Shown in pieces: positions 18,175 to 27,449 of a DNA stretch of 64,000 nt. The position numbers and the translations under genes are program-made. Origin of the DNA: Actinokineospora pegani (GTDB taxonomy: Bacteria > Actinomycetota > Actinomycetes > Mycobacteriales > Pseudonocardiaceae); the NCBI RefSeq assembly GCF_009745975.1, contig NZ_WHOL01000061.1, positions 103,950 through 167,949 on the forward strand. The letters are read 5' to 3'. Under the pieces are notes generated by a model, which was not told the origin of the DNA, did not search any database, and saw nothing but the letters and a program-made list of their open reading frames with translations. The stretch's first letter is position 1, and every line of letters starts with the position of its first letter.

Positions 18175-18890
18175 TCGGACTCCTCGGGTGGACGCCTGGC
18201 GACGAACACTAGAGGGGTGGTTTCGACGAGTCGATGGCCCGCCTCGGCTTCGGCCATCATCTGGTCCGCGGCGGGGTCGCCGATCTCGGCGCGGAGTTGG
18301 GGCTCGTTGGCGCGCCACAGGCCGAACAGGCGCAGCCAGCGGGCGTTGGCGCCCTCGTGCACCACCTGCTCCTCGACCTCCATGCCCGCCTTCTGCAGCA
18401 GCGCGGGCCAGCTCACCGGGCCGGTGCGGCCGGTGAACACGAAGCGCGCGCCCGGTCGCAGCACGCGGCGGACCTCGACCAGGGCGGCCAAGCGGTCGGG
18501 GGCGAACGGCAGCGCGTCGATGCTCACCGCGGCGTCGACGCTGGCGTCGTCGAGGGTTGTCGCCTCGAAGGGGGCCTTGCGGAACTCGGCGCGGCCGGTG
18601 AGTCCGAAGTAGCCGATCCTGGCCGAGGCGGCGCGCAGGGCCGCGCCGGAGAAGTCCAGACCGACCAGGCGGGTGTTGGTGGCCCTGGCCAACCACATGC
18701 CCGGTCCGCCGCGCCCGCAGCCCAGGTCGGCCAGCAGCTCGCCGGGCGAGAGCCGCAGCGCGCCGACGATCGTGCCGAGCAGCCACCACGAGCACGAGCT
18801 GAACGTGCCCAGCTCGTAGGGGCAGTCATCGCCGAAGGCCTCGGCGTAGAGCCGGTGGGTCAGTGGGACGGAGTCAGCCTCGGCGGTCAC
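18171..18890 (-). CDS. Class I SAM-dependent methyltransferase
   Basis: A 239-aa methyltransferase. The SAM-binding motif I is at about residues 52-62 (LLADLGCGRGGPG). The acidic end of strand 2 is LVGLDFSGAAL, motif II is ASVDAAVSIDALPFAPD, and the post-motif EVRRVLRPGARFVFTGR is typical of methyltransf_11/25. Substrate is unknown. The GTG at 18890 is chosen because no ATG is in frame; the longer frame upstream is out-of-frame shadow of the beta-helix gene. It is coupled to the SRPBCC gene, which may bind the substrate or product. Confidence 0.85.
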   Translation of the reverse strand: MTAEADSVPLTHRLYAEAFGDDCPYELGTFSSCSWWLLGTIVGALRLSPGELLADLGCGRGGPGMWLARATNTRLVGLDFSGAALRAASARIGYFGLTGRAEFRKAPFEATTLDDASVDAAVSIDALPFAPDRLAALVEVRRVLRPGARFVFTGRTGPVSWPALLQKAGMEVEEQVVHEGANARWLRLFGLWRANEPQLRAEIGDPAADQMMAEAEAGHRLVETTPLVFVARRPPEESE

Positions 18891-18928
18891 CTCCGCGACG
18901 TTACCCTCAGCGGTCGCACCATCACGGA

Positions 18929-21127
18929 TCAGGTAGTGCGCCGCAGCATCCGGGTGAGGCCCGCCGCGACCGTCGTGGCGAGGACCCAGCCGAGTGCGAT
19001 GAACAGCGCGGAGATCCACTGCGAGGCCCCGGCGACCGCCCACTTGTTCTTGTGGCCGAAGTCGACGATCGGCACCAGCAGGTCCAGGGTGAACAGCAGC
19101 GGGTTCCAGTGGATCTGGTCGTCGGTGTTGGCGATGAGCGGCTTCGGGTTGACCCCGTACCAGGTCGTGCCCAGCACCAGGAAGGCGATCAGCCACACCA
19201 GCGCGCGGGCGGACCGGTAGCCGTAGCCGACCGTGACCCGCTGCAGCCAGCTCCACAGCCGCACGCCCGGGCCGAGGAACCGCGAGCCCTCGGCGAGCGC
19301 GAGGTAGCGCAGCCGCTGCTTCTCCACCAGGACGTTGGCCGCGTGCTCCTCGTTGCCGCCCGCGCGCAGCATGGTCGCGAGCTGGTCGTAGGGCCCCGGC
19401 CGGTAGGTCGAGCGCATGGCGTGCCGCAGCCAGGCCAGCCGGTCGGCCACCGCCGCGTCGTCGGTCAGCTCGACCGGCTCGGCCAGGGCGTCGTAGCGGA
19501 AGTCCTCCAGCTCCACGCGCCCGGTCGACTGCCAGAACACGGCGTTGTCGGCCAGCGTGGCGCAGTGCAGCTCGCGCAGGTCGACGCTGCCCTGCGGTGG
19601 GACGTCCACCAGCAGGTGCAGCTCCTGGGTGCGCACGCCGAAGGCGTTGAGCGCGACGCGGGTCGGGCCGAAGCCCATTTGCGCGCCGTCGAAGTTGGCC
19701 ATCCGGCCGATCTCGGCGCGGCGCAGCCGCAGCTCGCCCGCGGCGGAGAACGGCTTGCCCTTGCCCGCCGCCGAGCAGATCAGGTCGCGGCCGATGCGGG
19801 CGGTGCGCAGGTCCAGCAGCGGTTTGGTGACGCCGTCGGGGTAGCTGCCCGGCTTGAGCATCCGGCTGCCGCGCAGGTCCAGGTTGGCGCCGATGCTGCT
19901 GCCGGGGAGCAGGACCGAGCCGAAGAACAGCACGTCGCGGCCGTTGACGTTGCCGCCGGAGGTGAACCGCCTGCCCTCCACGACGTCGCCGCCGCGGTTG
20001 CTGAGCACCGAGCCGTCGAGCAGCACGCTGCCCTGCACGGTGACGTCGACCAGCCGGACCTGACCGGCGAACCGGGCGGAGCGGGCGTCGATGCCGCCGC
20101 GGATGTCGGTGCCGTCGAGGTGCACCGCGCGGTCGGGGTAGGGCCCGGGCAGCGCGGCGACCTGCTCGGCGAAGGGCTCCCGACCGCCGGAGAGGTCGAT
20201 CACGGCGTGGTTGAACCGAAGCGACCCGCCGATCGCGGCGTTGACGACGCGGATCGTGCCGGTGCTGGCGAAGCCGCGGTCGAGGTTGACGTTGCCGCCG
20301 ACCCGGCACCGGTCGGCGACCAGCGCGGCGTTCTGGTCGAAGAACGGGTCGTCGAGGACGAGGTCGGTGGGCTCCGAGCGCGGGGCCAGGCTGGCGCCGC
20401 GCAGCGACAGGTCGCTCTCCACCTTGGCGCTGGGCAGGAAGACCTGGCCGATCGCGCGGAACGGGGTGCCCGCGGTGTCGGTGGTCAGGTGCAGGCCGCC
20501 ACCGACGTTGAGCCCGGCGGCGTTGAGGGCGAAGCCGGTCGGGTTGCGCAGCAGCGCCCCGGCGAAGCTGACGTTGCCGCCGGTGCGCACGCCCGGGATG
20601 CGCACCTCGCCGTCGGTCTCCAGCTTCGGCGCCAGCAGCGCGCCCGCCAGGTTGAGCCGGTCGGCGTGCAGCGCGGCGCCCTCGTGCGGGGTGATGCGGC
20701 AGCCGGTGAGCAGCAGCGACCCGCGCACGTCGGCGTCGGTGAGCTCGACCGTGCCGCGCACCACGGTGCCGCCGATGAGCCGGATGTCGTTGTCGCTGGA
20801 GAGGTTGCGCGCGCGCAGCCCGGGCAGCCAGCACGCGGAGAACTCCACACCCGCCAGCCGGGCCTGGCGCAGGTCGGGCGGCTCGGCGAACCGGCAGCGG
20901 ACGAACTCCAACAGGTACGGCGACTCCACGCCGCGCAGGTCGAGCTGCCCGACCAGGTGCTTGTCGGCGATCCGCACGACCGGGTTCGTGTTGGGCCTGC
21001 GCCTGCGCAGCACCCCGCCCCGGTCGTCGTCGGTCAGCCGCTTGACCACCTCGGCCGCCGAGAGCCGTGCGGACTCCGGCGGGTCCGGGTGCCTCGGGTC
21101 GAACCCGATGTGCACGGGCTCAGCCAT
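18929..21127 (-). CDS. Large beta-helix membrane protein of unknown function
   Basis: A 732-aa protein. From about residue 50 to 480 it is a long series of about 20-residue beta-strand repeats of the pattern A/L-x-L-x-G-A-x-L-x-x-x (LDLRGVESPYLLEF, VSFAGALLRNPTGFALNAAG, VNLDRGFASTGTIRVVNAAI, LDLRGSRMLKPGSYPDG), suggesting a right-handed beta-helix related to pentapeptide/bactofilin-type repeats. A helical segment (600-650) precedes two C-terminal membrane helices (ARALVWLIAFLVLGTTWYGV and ISALFIALGWVLATTVAAGL). Similar actinobacterial proteins have been labelled membrane-associated oxidoreductases, but no cofactor motif is visible here. Topology implies a cytosolic helix tethered to the membrane. 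Confidence 0.72.
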   Translation of the reverse strand: MAEPVHIGFDPRHPDPPESARLSAAEVVKRLTDDDRGGVLRRRRPNTNPVVRIADKHLVGQLDLRGVESPYLLEFVRCRFAEPPDLRQARLAGVEFSACWLPGLRARNLSSDNDIRLIGGTVVRGTVELTDADVRGSLLLTGCRITPHEGAALHADRLNLAGALLAPKLETDGEVRIPGVRTGGNVSFAGALLRNPTGFALNAAGLNVGGGLHLTTDTAGTPFRAIGQVFLPSAKVESDLSLRGASLAPRSEPTDLVLDDPFFDQNAALVADRCRVGGNVNLDRGFASTGTIRVVNAAIGGSLRFNHAVIDLSGGREPFAEQVAALPGPYPDRAVHLDGTDIRGGIDARSARFAGQVRLVDVTVQGSVLLDGSVLSNRGGDVVEGRRFTSGGNVNGRDVLFFGSVLLPGSSIGANLDLRGSRMLKPGSYPDGVTKPLLDLRTARIGRDLICSAAGKGKPFSAAGELRLRRAEIGRMANFDGAQMGFGPTRVALNAFGVRTQELHLLVDVPPQGSVDLRELHCATLADNAVFWQSTGRVELEDFRYDALAEPVELTDDAAVADRLAWLRHAMRSTYRPGPYDQLATMLRAGGNEEHAANVLVEKQRLRYLALAEGSRFLGPGVRLWSWLQRVTVGYGYRSARALVWLIAFLVLGTTWYGVNPKPLIANTDDQIHWNPLLFTLDLLVPIVDFGHKNKWAVAGASQWISALFIALGWVLATTVAAGLTRMLRRTT

Positions 21128-21217
21128 CTCGCCCCCTCCCCTGGGCGGGGCCCCGGCTCGTCACCGCGCGTCCCCCGCCTGTCGCCCAGTGTGCCCTGCG
21201 ACAGGCGGGAACCTTCC

Positions 21218-21963
<746 letters not shown>

Positions 21964-21967
<4 letters not shown>

Positions 21968-22818
21968 CGAGCCCTCCCTTGCTTGGCCTCGAGCCGCCGC
22001 ACCAGGTAGCCCAGCGGAACGGTGATGACCAGGTACATCGCGCCCGCCAGGACCAGCGGGGTCGAGTCGGCGTAGGTCGCGGCCAGGTCACCGCCGAACT
22101 TGGACAGCTCCGTGGTGAACGCGGTGACACCGAGGACGAACACCAGCGAGGAGTCCTTGAACAGCAGGATCAGCTCGTTGGTCAGCGGCGGGATCACCAC
22201 GCGCAGCGCCTGCGGGACGACGATCGACCGCATCGCCCTGGTGTAGGGCATGCCCAGCGAGCGCGCGGCCTCCATCTGCCCCTTCGGCACGGCCTGGATG
22301 CCCGCGCGGAAGGTCTCAGCCATGTACGCCGCCGCCACCAGCCCCAGCGCGACGGCGACCGTGCCGTACTGCTCGAACGGGAAGACCAGCCCGGGGAACG
22401 CGACCGGCAGACCGAACCCGAAGATCAGGAAGACGACCAGCGCGGGCAGCCCGCGGAAGACCTCGATGTAGACCAGCGCGACAGCCCGGTACACCGCGAT
22501 CGACGACAGCCGCATGAGCGCGACCACCAGACCGATGACGAAGCCGACGACGTAGGCCGACAACGTGTAGATCACGGTGTTCTTCAGCGCCACCGTGATG
22601 ATCTTCGGAAACGCGTTCGCCGCGACGTCGAGGTCGAGGAAGTACTCGCCGACCGCCCCCCAGTCGGCGAACAGCACCAGGCCCAGCACCGCGAGGACGA
22701 ACACCGCGTAGGCGGCGACCTGGACGTAGAGCTTGCGCTTGCGGGGGCTCATCCGAGCCCGGGGCTGCGTCACCGCAGCTCCCGAGCCCGGAGAGCTGCC
22801 CGGGTTGGGTTCCGTCAC
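21964..22818 (-). CDS. Polar amino-acid ABC importer, permease subunit
   Basis: A 284-aa inner-membrane permease of the HisM/GlnP family with five or six helices ([60 protein letters not shown]). The EAA loop that docks the ATPase reads [22 protein letters not shown]. The GTG at 22818 was chosen over an internal one for its upstream GGAG and position just after the binding-protein gene; the first 30 residues are a Pro-rich cytosolic tail. Only one permease gene is present, so a homodimer is likely. Confidence 0.9.
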
Positions 22819-22835
22819 GCGGTACCAGCTCCGGT

Positions 22836-23669
22836 TCAGCTCGTGGTGGGGGCGGGGGTGGACTCGGGCTTGGACCCCATCCACTGCTCGTACAGCTTGG
22901 CCCAGGTGCCGTCGGCGATGGCGGCCTCGAGTGCCTCGTCGATGGTCTTGAGCAACTCGGGGTTGCCCCCCTTCTTCACCGCGAACCCGTACTGCGCCCC
23001 GGTCTCGAGCTCGTCCACCAACTCGATCTTGTCGGCGACGTCGGGCTTGGCCAGCCACCCGTTGACGACCGGGAGGTCCTGCAACACCGCGTCGACCTGC
23101 CCGGACTGGAACGCCTGCAACTGCTTGGCGGAGTCCTCGAACTCGGTCGGGGTGAAGCCCTTCTCCGTGGCGTACTCCAGGCTGGTGGTCCCCTTCTGCA
23201 CCCCGATGCGCTTGCCCTGCAACTGCTCGAGCGAGGTCACCCCCGCCCCCTTGGGCACGACCAGCCCGAGGACCTCGTCGAAGTACGGACGGGAGAAGTC
23301 CAGGTTCTGCTGCCGCTCGGGGGTGATCGTCATACCCGCCGCCGCCACGTCGCACCGGTTGGAGTTCAGCGCGGCGCCGGACCGGATGGAGTCGAACTGG
23401 ATGTCGACGATCTCCTGGGTGACCCCCAGCTTGGCGGCGGCCAGGTCGATCAGGTCGACGTCGAAGCCGACGACCTTGTCGCCCTGGGTGAACTGGAAGG
23501 GCTCGTAGGGCAGGTTCGTACAGGTGTTGATCTGCCCCGCCTTCACCAGCTTCACACCATTGGCGGTCGTCCCACCGGCGTCACCGCCAGAACCGGAACC
23601 ACACGCGGTGACCGCGAGGGCCAGTGCGGGCAGCAGGGCTAACACCTTCAGCTTGGATCGAAGCCCCAC
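22836..23669 (-). CDS. Polar amino-acid ABC importer, substrate-binding lipoprotein
   Basis: A 277-aa lipoprotein with lipobox VTAC (Cys23), held on the outer membrane face and delivering ligand to the permease. It has the SBP_bac_3 fold: YEPFQFTQGDKVVGFDVDLI near the start, the MTITPERQQNLDFSRPYFDE ligand block, GKRIGVQKGTTSLEYA and FAVKKGGNPELLKTIDEAL. It is the first gene of the operon. The 270-bp region upstream carries its promoter, but I see no clear operator there. Confidence 0.93.
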   Translation of the reverse strand: MGLRSKLKVLALLPALALAVTACGSGSGGDAGGTTANGVKLVKAGQINTCTNLPYEPFQFTQGDKVVGFDVDLIDLAAAKLGVTQEIVDIQFDSIRSGAALNSNRCDVAAAGMTITPERQQNLDFSRPYFDEVLGLVVPKGAGVTSLEQLQGKRIGVQKGTTSLEYATEKGFTPTEFEDSAKQLQAFQSGQVDAVLQDLPVVNGWLAKPDVADKIELVDELETGAQYGFAVKKGGNPELLKTIDEALEAAIADGTWAKLYEQWMGSKPESTPAPTTS

Positions 23670-23941
23670 GTGTCACTCCTCGTTCTCAGTCGCTCGGGTC
23701 GAGTGCGTGCATCCTGCCACTTGGACACCGAACTGGACAGATGACGTGAATCTGTCACAAGTACGCCGCGCAGTTGTAGCCCGCCGGTGATGCGGGGGCG
23801 GCGAGTAGCCCAATGGGTTCACCTCCAGCCCGGCTCCACCCCCTCAGCCATCCCCAGTCTGTCTTTTTCGCACCACCCACTCAGCCGAGTGTCGTAGCAT
23901 GCGAACACGCAGAGGCACCAGAGCGCCACAGGGGGAAGCAC

Positions 23942-24367
23942 ATGACGTCTGCGTTCCAGCGGATCGATGCCTCGTTGGGCGGGATCGGGGCAGGGGCGGC
24001 CGTCGCGGCCGCCTCGGGGGCGGTCGCAGCCTCGGCTGCCCGGAGCCCGCAGGGCCAGTTCGCCTTCAACCCGGACGAGATCGACGCTTTGCGCAGGCAG
24101 TGGCTGGATCTGAGCCTCAACTACCGCGAATCCGCGACGCGCTCCAACCGCATCGACGTCCAGGGACCGGGGAACGAGGACGCGAGCCTCGACCACGCCC
24201 GAGCGGGTATCGAGTCGTGGCGAATGCACATCGAGTCGCTGAATCAGAAATTCGTGTACTGCTTAGGGCAAGCGCAGAAGCTCCACGATGCCCTAAACGA
24301 CTACAACGGCACCGAGCGTTCTGCTGTGACCAGCCTCGTCGGTACGTCCCACGAGGGGGGCATATGA
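23942..24367 (+). CDS. Small helical type VII secretion substrate-like protein
   Basis: A 141-aa protein with a small hydrophobic Ala/Gly N-terminal stretch (GGIGAGAAVAAASGAVAASA) and two predicted helices (PDEIDALRRQWLDLSLNYRE; ARAGIESWRMHIESLNQKFV). It has no canonical W-x-G, but a YNGTE sequence near the C-terminus fits the Y-x3-D/E export signal of ESX substrates. The ATG at 23942 has GGGGGAAGC upstream. Its stop overlaps the DUF3558 lipoprotein start. Its position before lipoprotein, PPE-like and EspG-like genes matches ESX accessory clusters common in Pseudonocardiales. Confidence 0.65.
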   Translation: MTSAFQRIDASLGGIGAGAAVAAASGAVAASAARSPQGQFAFNPDEIDALRRQWLDLSLNYRESATRSNRIDVQGPGNEDASLDHARAGIESWRMHIESLNQKFVYCLGQAQKLHDALNDYNGTERSAVTSLVGTSHEGGI

Positions 24368-24990
24368 CGATGTCGTTCCGCGTCATCGCGGCGGTGTCCG
24401 CTGCGACACTACTTCTGGCCGCCTGCACATCTGTGGAGCCGGGCACGCCCAGCGCCACCGAAACGACCCCTGGCTCGGACAGGCCACCCGCATCCACCTC
24501 GCAGACCGCCGCTGAGTCGGGCGCGCCCGACGTCGAGAACCCGGTCGACGTGTCGGCCTTCCAGGCGGACCCGTGCCTGGGTATGACTTCGGAGCAGCTC
24601 ACCGAACTGGGGCTACAAGCAGGCAGAGCGACCGATGACGAGGTCGTGGGCAAGTCATGCTTGTGGCGCAACGAGAACGCAGCCTCGGTGGACTTGGCTT
24701 TCCTCGCCAAACCCGGCGGTCTGGACTTCATCTATCGGAACAAGGAAGCGGATTACTACAAGTACTTTGTCGAACTGCCTCCGATCGATGGCCTGCCCGC
24801 CGTCGCGGCGTCCACGACGGACAGCAGGCAGACAGCGGGCGAGTGCCACGTGTACATCGGCACGTCGAAGGACACTGCTATCTCGCTGGCCACCGCGCCC
24901 TCGTACACCAAGATCGGCAATGTCGAGGCGTGTGAGCTCACCACCAGGGTCGCCAAGATGGTCCTGCAGACCGTGAAGACCGGGGGTTGA
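24364..24990 (+). CDS. DUF3558 lipoprotein
   Basis: A 208-aa lipoprotein with lipobox LAAC (Cys21), followed by a Ser/Thr/Pro-rich linker and a DUF3558 domain: NPVDVSAFQADPCLGMTSEQ, GKSCLWRNENAAS, GECHVYIGTS and VEACELTTRVAKMVLQTVK. The family is characteristic of actinobacteria with mycolic acids or ESX systems; molecular function is unknown. The ATG at 24364 overlaps the preceding stop (ATGA), so the two are translationally coupled. Confidence 0.88.
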   Translation: MTMSFRVIAAVSAATLLLAACTSVEPGTPSATETTPGSDRPPASTSQTAAESGAPDVENPVDVSAFQADPCLGMTSEQLTELGLQAGRATDDEVVGKSCLWRNENAASVDLAFLAKPGGLDFIYRNKEADYYKYFVELPPIDGLPAVAASTTDSRQTAGECHVYIGTSKDTAISLATAPSYTKIGNVEACELTTRVAKMVLQTVKTGG

Positions 24991-24994
24991 TGAC

Positions 24995-26257
24995 ATGGCT
25001 GGGTTGAGCGGACACGAGATCTACGTCCTCATGACCACCGGCCCGGGCAGCGGACCGCTGTACGAGGCGCACGGGCTGGCCAGGCGGGAGGCCGAAGCCG
25101 AGGCCGCCCGCGCCGAGTTGATCAAGAGTTTGGCCGAGAAGACCGCAGCGGGCTGGCAGGGCGAAGCGGGGGATGCCGCCCACGGTGCGGTTGCGCCGCT
25201 GGCCGAGGCGACTCGGCTGGGGGCGGACAACCTCGAGCGAACCGAGTACCTGTTCGAGATGCAGGCATCGACGTTCGACGAGACCGTTCCGCAACTGGAC
25301 CCGATCGCGGCGTCCCCGCCGGAGAGCGGGGTTTTCGACGACTTGACGCCTTGGAACACTGACACCGAGAACCAGGTCAACGACTACCACGGCGCCGAGC
25401 AGAAGAACATCGACGCATACCGCGACTACGACGCGCTCAGCCAAGCCAACAGGGCCGCTTTGCCGACTGATTACTCCACCCTGCGAGACCCCGGCGGTGA
25501 TATCAGCGTTCGGCCGCCGGACCAGCCCACCGGGCCGCCGCCGGTCAAGACGCCGAATGACGCCTATGTCGCGGCCCCTTCGGGCGATGACGGTGGCACG
25601 GTCCAGCAGGGGTGGCAGCAGCCTCCGGGGCGGCCGGAGCAGGTCAGGGGGCCTTCCCTGCCCGCGGAGCAGCTTCCCCAGCCTCATCCCGGCAACGACA
25701 GGACCACTCCGCAGTGGACTACGCCCCAGGGTCAAGGCCAAGCGCTGGGGGTTGGCCAAGGGCAGAACGGGTCCTATGGCCAAGGGGCCTACGGGCAAGG
25801 GGCGTATGGCCAAGGTGGCGGTGGACCGTATGGGCAGGGGTCCTATGGGCAGGGTGGTGGGTCGTTCGGGGCTGGGGCTTACGGGGTTGGTGGAGCCGCC
25901 GGGGGTGGCAGTGGTGAGCACGGGGCCGGTGGTCGTGGTGGCGCCGGTGGGTTTGGGGCGCGTGGCGGGGCCGGTGGGTTTGGTGGCGGGGCTGGCGCAG
26001 GCATGGGTGCAGGCGCCGGGGCGGGGGAGCACGGGTCTGGCAGCCGTGGCGGGATGGCTGGGGGTCCTGGGGCGGCTGATGACGGTCGGGCTGGTGGGCG
26101 TGGTGGGCAGGCGGGCGGTATGGGCGGAGCTGGGCGTGGTGGGGGTCAGGGTGGGGAGGACGAGGAGCACGAGCGGGCGTCCTTCCTGATCGAGGACGAC
26201 CCGGAGGCCGTGTTCGGCACCGATGAGATCACCGCGCCTCCGGTGATCGGGGGCTAG
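24995..26257 (+). CDS. PPE-like, glycine-rich type VII substrate
   Basis: A 420-aa probable ESX substrate. Residues 1-165 form a helical PPE/WXG-like domain with a W-x-G turn (AAGWQGEAGDAAHGAV) and a Y-x3-D signal (YRDYD). A Pro-rich segment leads into about 160 residues of low complexity with repeats of G-Q-G-x-Y (YGQGAYGQG units at about residues 252-290), then RGGAGG runs. The acidic tail EDEEHERASFLIEDDPEAVF is conserved in such actinobacterial PPE-like proteins. DNA in the Gly-rich part is locally repetitive. It lies directly before the EspG-like chaperone gene, its likely partner. Confidence 0.8.
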   Translation: MAGLSGHEIYVLMTTGPGSGPLYEAHGLARREAEAEAARAELIKSLAEKTAAGWQGEAGDAAHGAVAPLAEATRLGADNLERTEYLFEMQASTFDETVPQLDPIAASPPESGVFDDLTPWNTDTENQVNDYHGAEQKNIDAYRDYDALSQANRAALPTDYSTLRDPGGDISVRPPDQPTGPPPVKTPNDAYVAAPSGDDGGTVQQGWQQPPGRPEQVRGPSLPAEQLPQPHPGNDRTTPQWTTPQGQGQALGVGQGQNGSYGQGAYGQGAYGQGGGGPYGQGSYGQGGGSFGAGAYGVGGAAGGGSGEHGAGGRGGAGGFGARGGAGGFGGGAGAGMGAGAGAGEHGSGSRGGMAGGPGAADDGRAGGRGGQAGGMGGAGRGGGQGGEDEEHERASFLIEDDPEAVFGTDEITAPPVIGG

Positions 26258-27018
26258 TGGTGCAGACGCGGGATCGGGTGGAGCTGTCGGCGGAATCAGT
26301 CCACCGGTTGTGTGAGAGTCAGGGGTTGGGCGAGCCGCACCTGTTCTTCGCGGGTGGGGCGCGGTACTACCCGATCAGCGTTCGACAGGAGGCCGACGCC
26401 CATTTGCGGCGGGAGCTCGACGCGGCTGGGGTGAATGGGCCGAGGGGGTTGGACCCGGACTTTGTCGACTTGTTGACCGCGGTGCAGCGGGGGCAGGCCG
26501 AGTACTACGGGTGGTTGCAGGACGAGGAGGGGCCTTACTCCGTGATCGCCGCCCAGCTCGGGCGGGTGGGGGTGCTGGCGCAGAAGATCGGGGACCGGGT
26601 CACCTTTGAGCGGGTTGACCCGGCGCGGGTGTTGGACGCGTTCATCTTCCGGCTGCCCAACGTGCCCGCCTCGCGCGGTGACGCGATCTCCGTGCGGGAA
26701 AGCGACTACGCCGCGGACAGCCAGCAGCAGGGCGGGTTCCAGATGAGCAGGCCCCGGTCCGCGCGGCCACCGGAGGCGCGGCGACTGGAAGCGCTGATGA
26801 GCGCCCCGCGCAAGGGGGGCGGCAAGCTCTACACCGCTCGCCGGGACCACCGGGGTGTGCGCACGCGCGCGGCGGAGTGGTTGAACTTCCTCGACCTGCC
26901 CGACGGCCGGTGGACGGTGTACCGGACCAGCGGTCGTGGGGAGCGGTCGATCAGCGCGGTTCCGGGGACTCCACAGTTCATCCGCAAGCGGATGGTCGAA
27001 TTGCACAGCACCATCTGA
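26257..27018 (+). CDS. EspG-like ESX secretion-associated chaperone
   Basis: A 253-aa protein of the ESX secretion-associated EspG family, cytosolic chaperones that bind the PPE helical tip and deliver substrates to the ESX machine. Recognisable pieces are VELSAESVHRLCESQGLGEP, HLFFAGGARYYPISVRQEAD, the central TAVQRGQAEYYGWLQDEEGP, and a C-terminal beta block (GRWTVYRTSGRGERSISAVP GTP). The GTG at 26257 overlaps the last base of the upstream stop; a second GTG follows directly. Function is inferred from family and position after the PPE-like gene. Confidence 0.85.
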   Translation: MVQTRDRVELSAESVHRLCESQGLGEPHLFFAGGARYYPISVRQEADAHLRRELDAAGVNGPRGLDPDFVDLLTAVQRGQAEYYGWLQDEEGPYSVIAAQLGRVGVLAQKIGDRVTFERVDPARVLDAFIFRLPNVPASRGDAISVRESDYAADSQQQGGFQMSRPRSARPPEARRLEALMSAPRKGGGKLYTARRDHRGVRTRAAEWLNFLDLPDGRWTVYRTSGRGERSISAVPGTPQFIRKRMVELHSTI

Positions 27019-27064
27019 GCCGATCTGCCTTCTCGATCCGCGGTGGATCCACCAGCGCACGTGA

Positions 27065-27430
27065 ATGAGCTGGGCGTCGACTCAGGCACACCCGCCAGTG
27101 GCACGACGGGTGACCACTACCTCGGGCACGGACATCTCCTTTGTCGAAGACGGCAGCGGCCTGGAAAGCCACTACCCACGCCAGCAGGCCAGCGCGCTGC
27201 CCGTCTTCTCCGAGCTCCCCCCGATCGCCGGTCACCTGGCGGTTGTCGCGATGCCGAACGACACCCGCCCCCGTGAGGGTTGCCGGATCGTCGTCGGTCT
27301 GTCGGCGCAGTCGACCGTCTCCGTGACCGCCGAGGATTCCGACGGTGCCCTTGGCGACGGTCCCTGCGCGGCGGCGGCTCGGGTGGCGGGCGCAGTCGGT
27401 TGGGCGAGCTGCACAACACGATCACCTGAG
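27065..27430 (+). pseudogene. DUF3558 gene remnant (C-terminal half)
   Basis: This frame has the C-terminal half of a DUF3558 domain: ISFVEDGSGLESHYP, FSELPPIAGHLAVVAMPND, EGCRIVVGLSAQSTVSVTAE and GPCAAAARVAGAVG. The usual signal peptide, lipobox and first CxW block are missing, and no ribosome-binding site is seen. After the match the frame runs into the ADP-ribosylglycohydrolase start. It is best read as a decayed paralogue of the lipoprotein at 24364. The remaining bases of the 27019-27449 gap show nothing further. Confidence 0.6.
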
Positions 27431-27449
27431 CCGCACTACCCTGCCGTTC

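Noticed and set aside
18171..20834. An 887-codon continuous frame that would fuse the methyltransferase to a long N-terminal region
   Set aside because: The upstream part is an Arg/His-rich out-of-frame reading of the beta-helix gene; the methyltransferase starts at 18890.
25741..25860. CRISPR array or tandem repeat element
   Set aside because: The repeats encode the G-Q-G-x-Y units of the PPE-like protein in frame, with no unique spacers.
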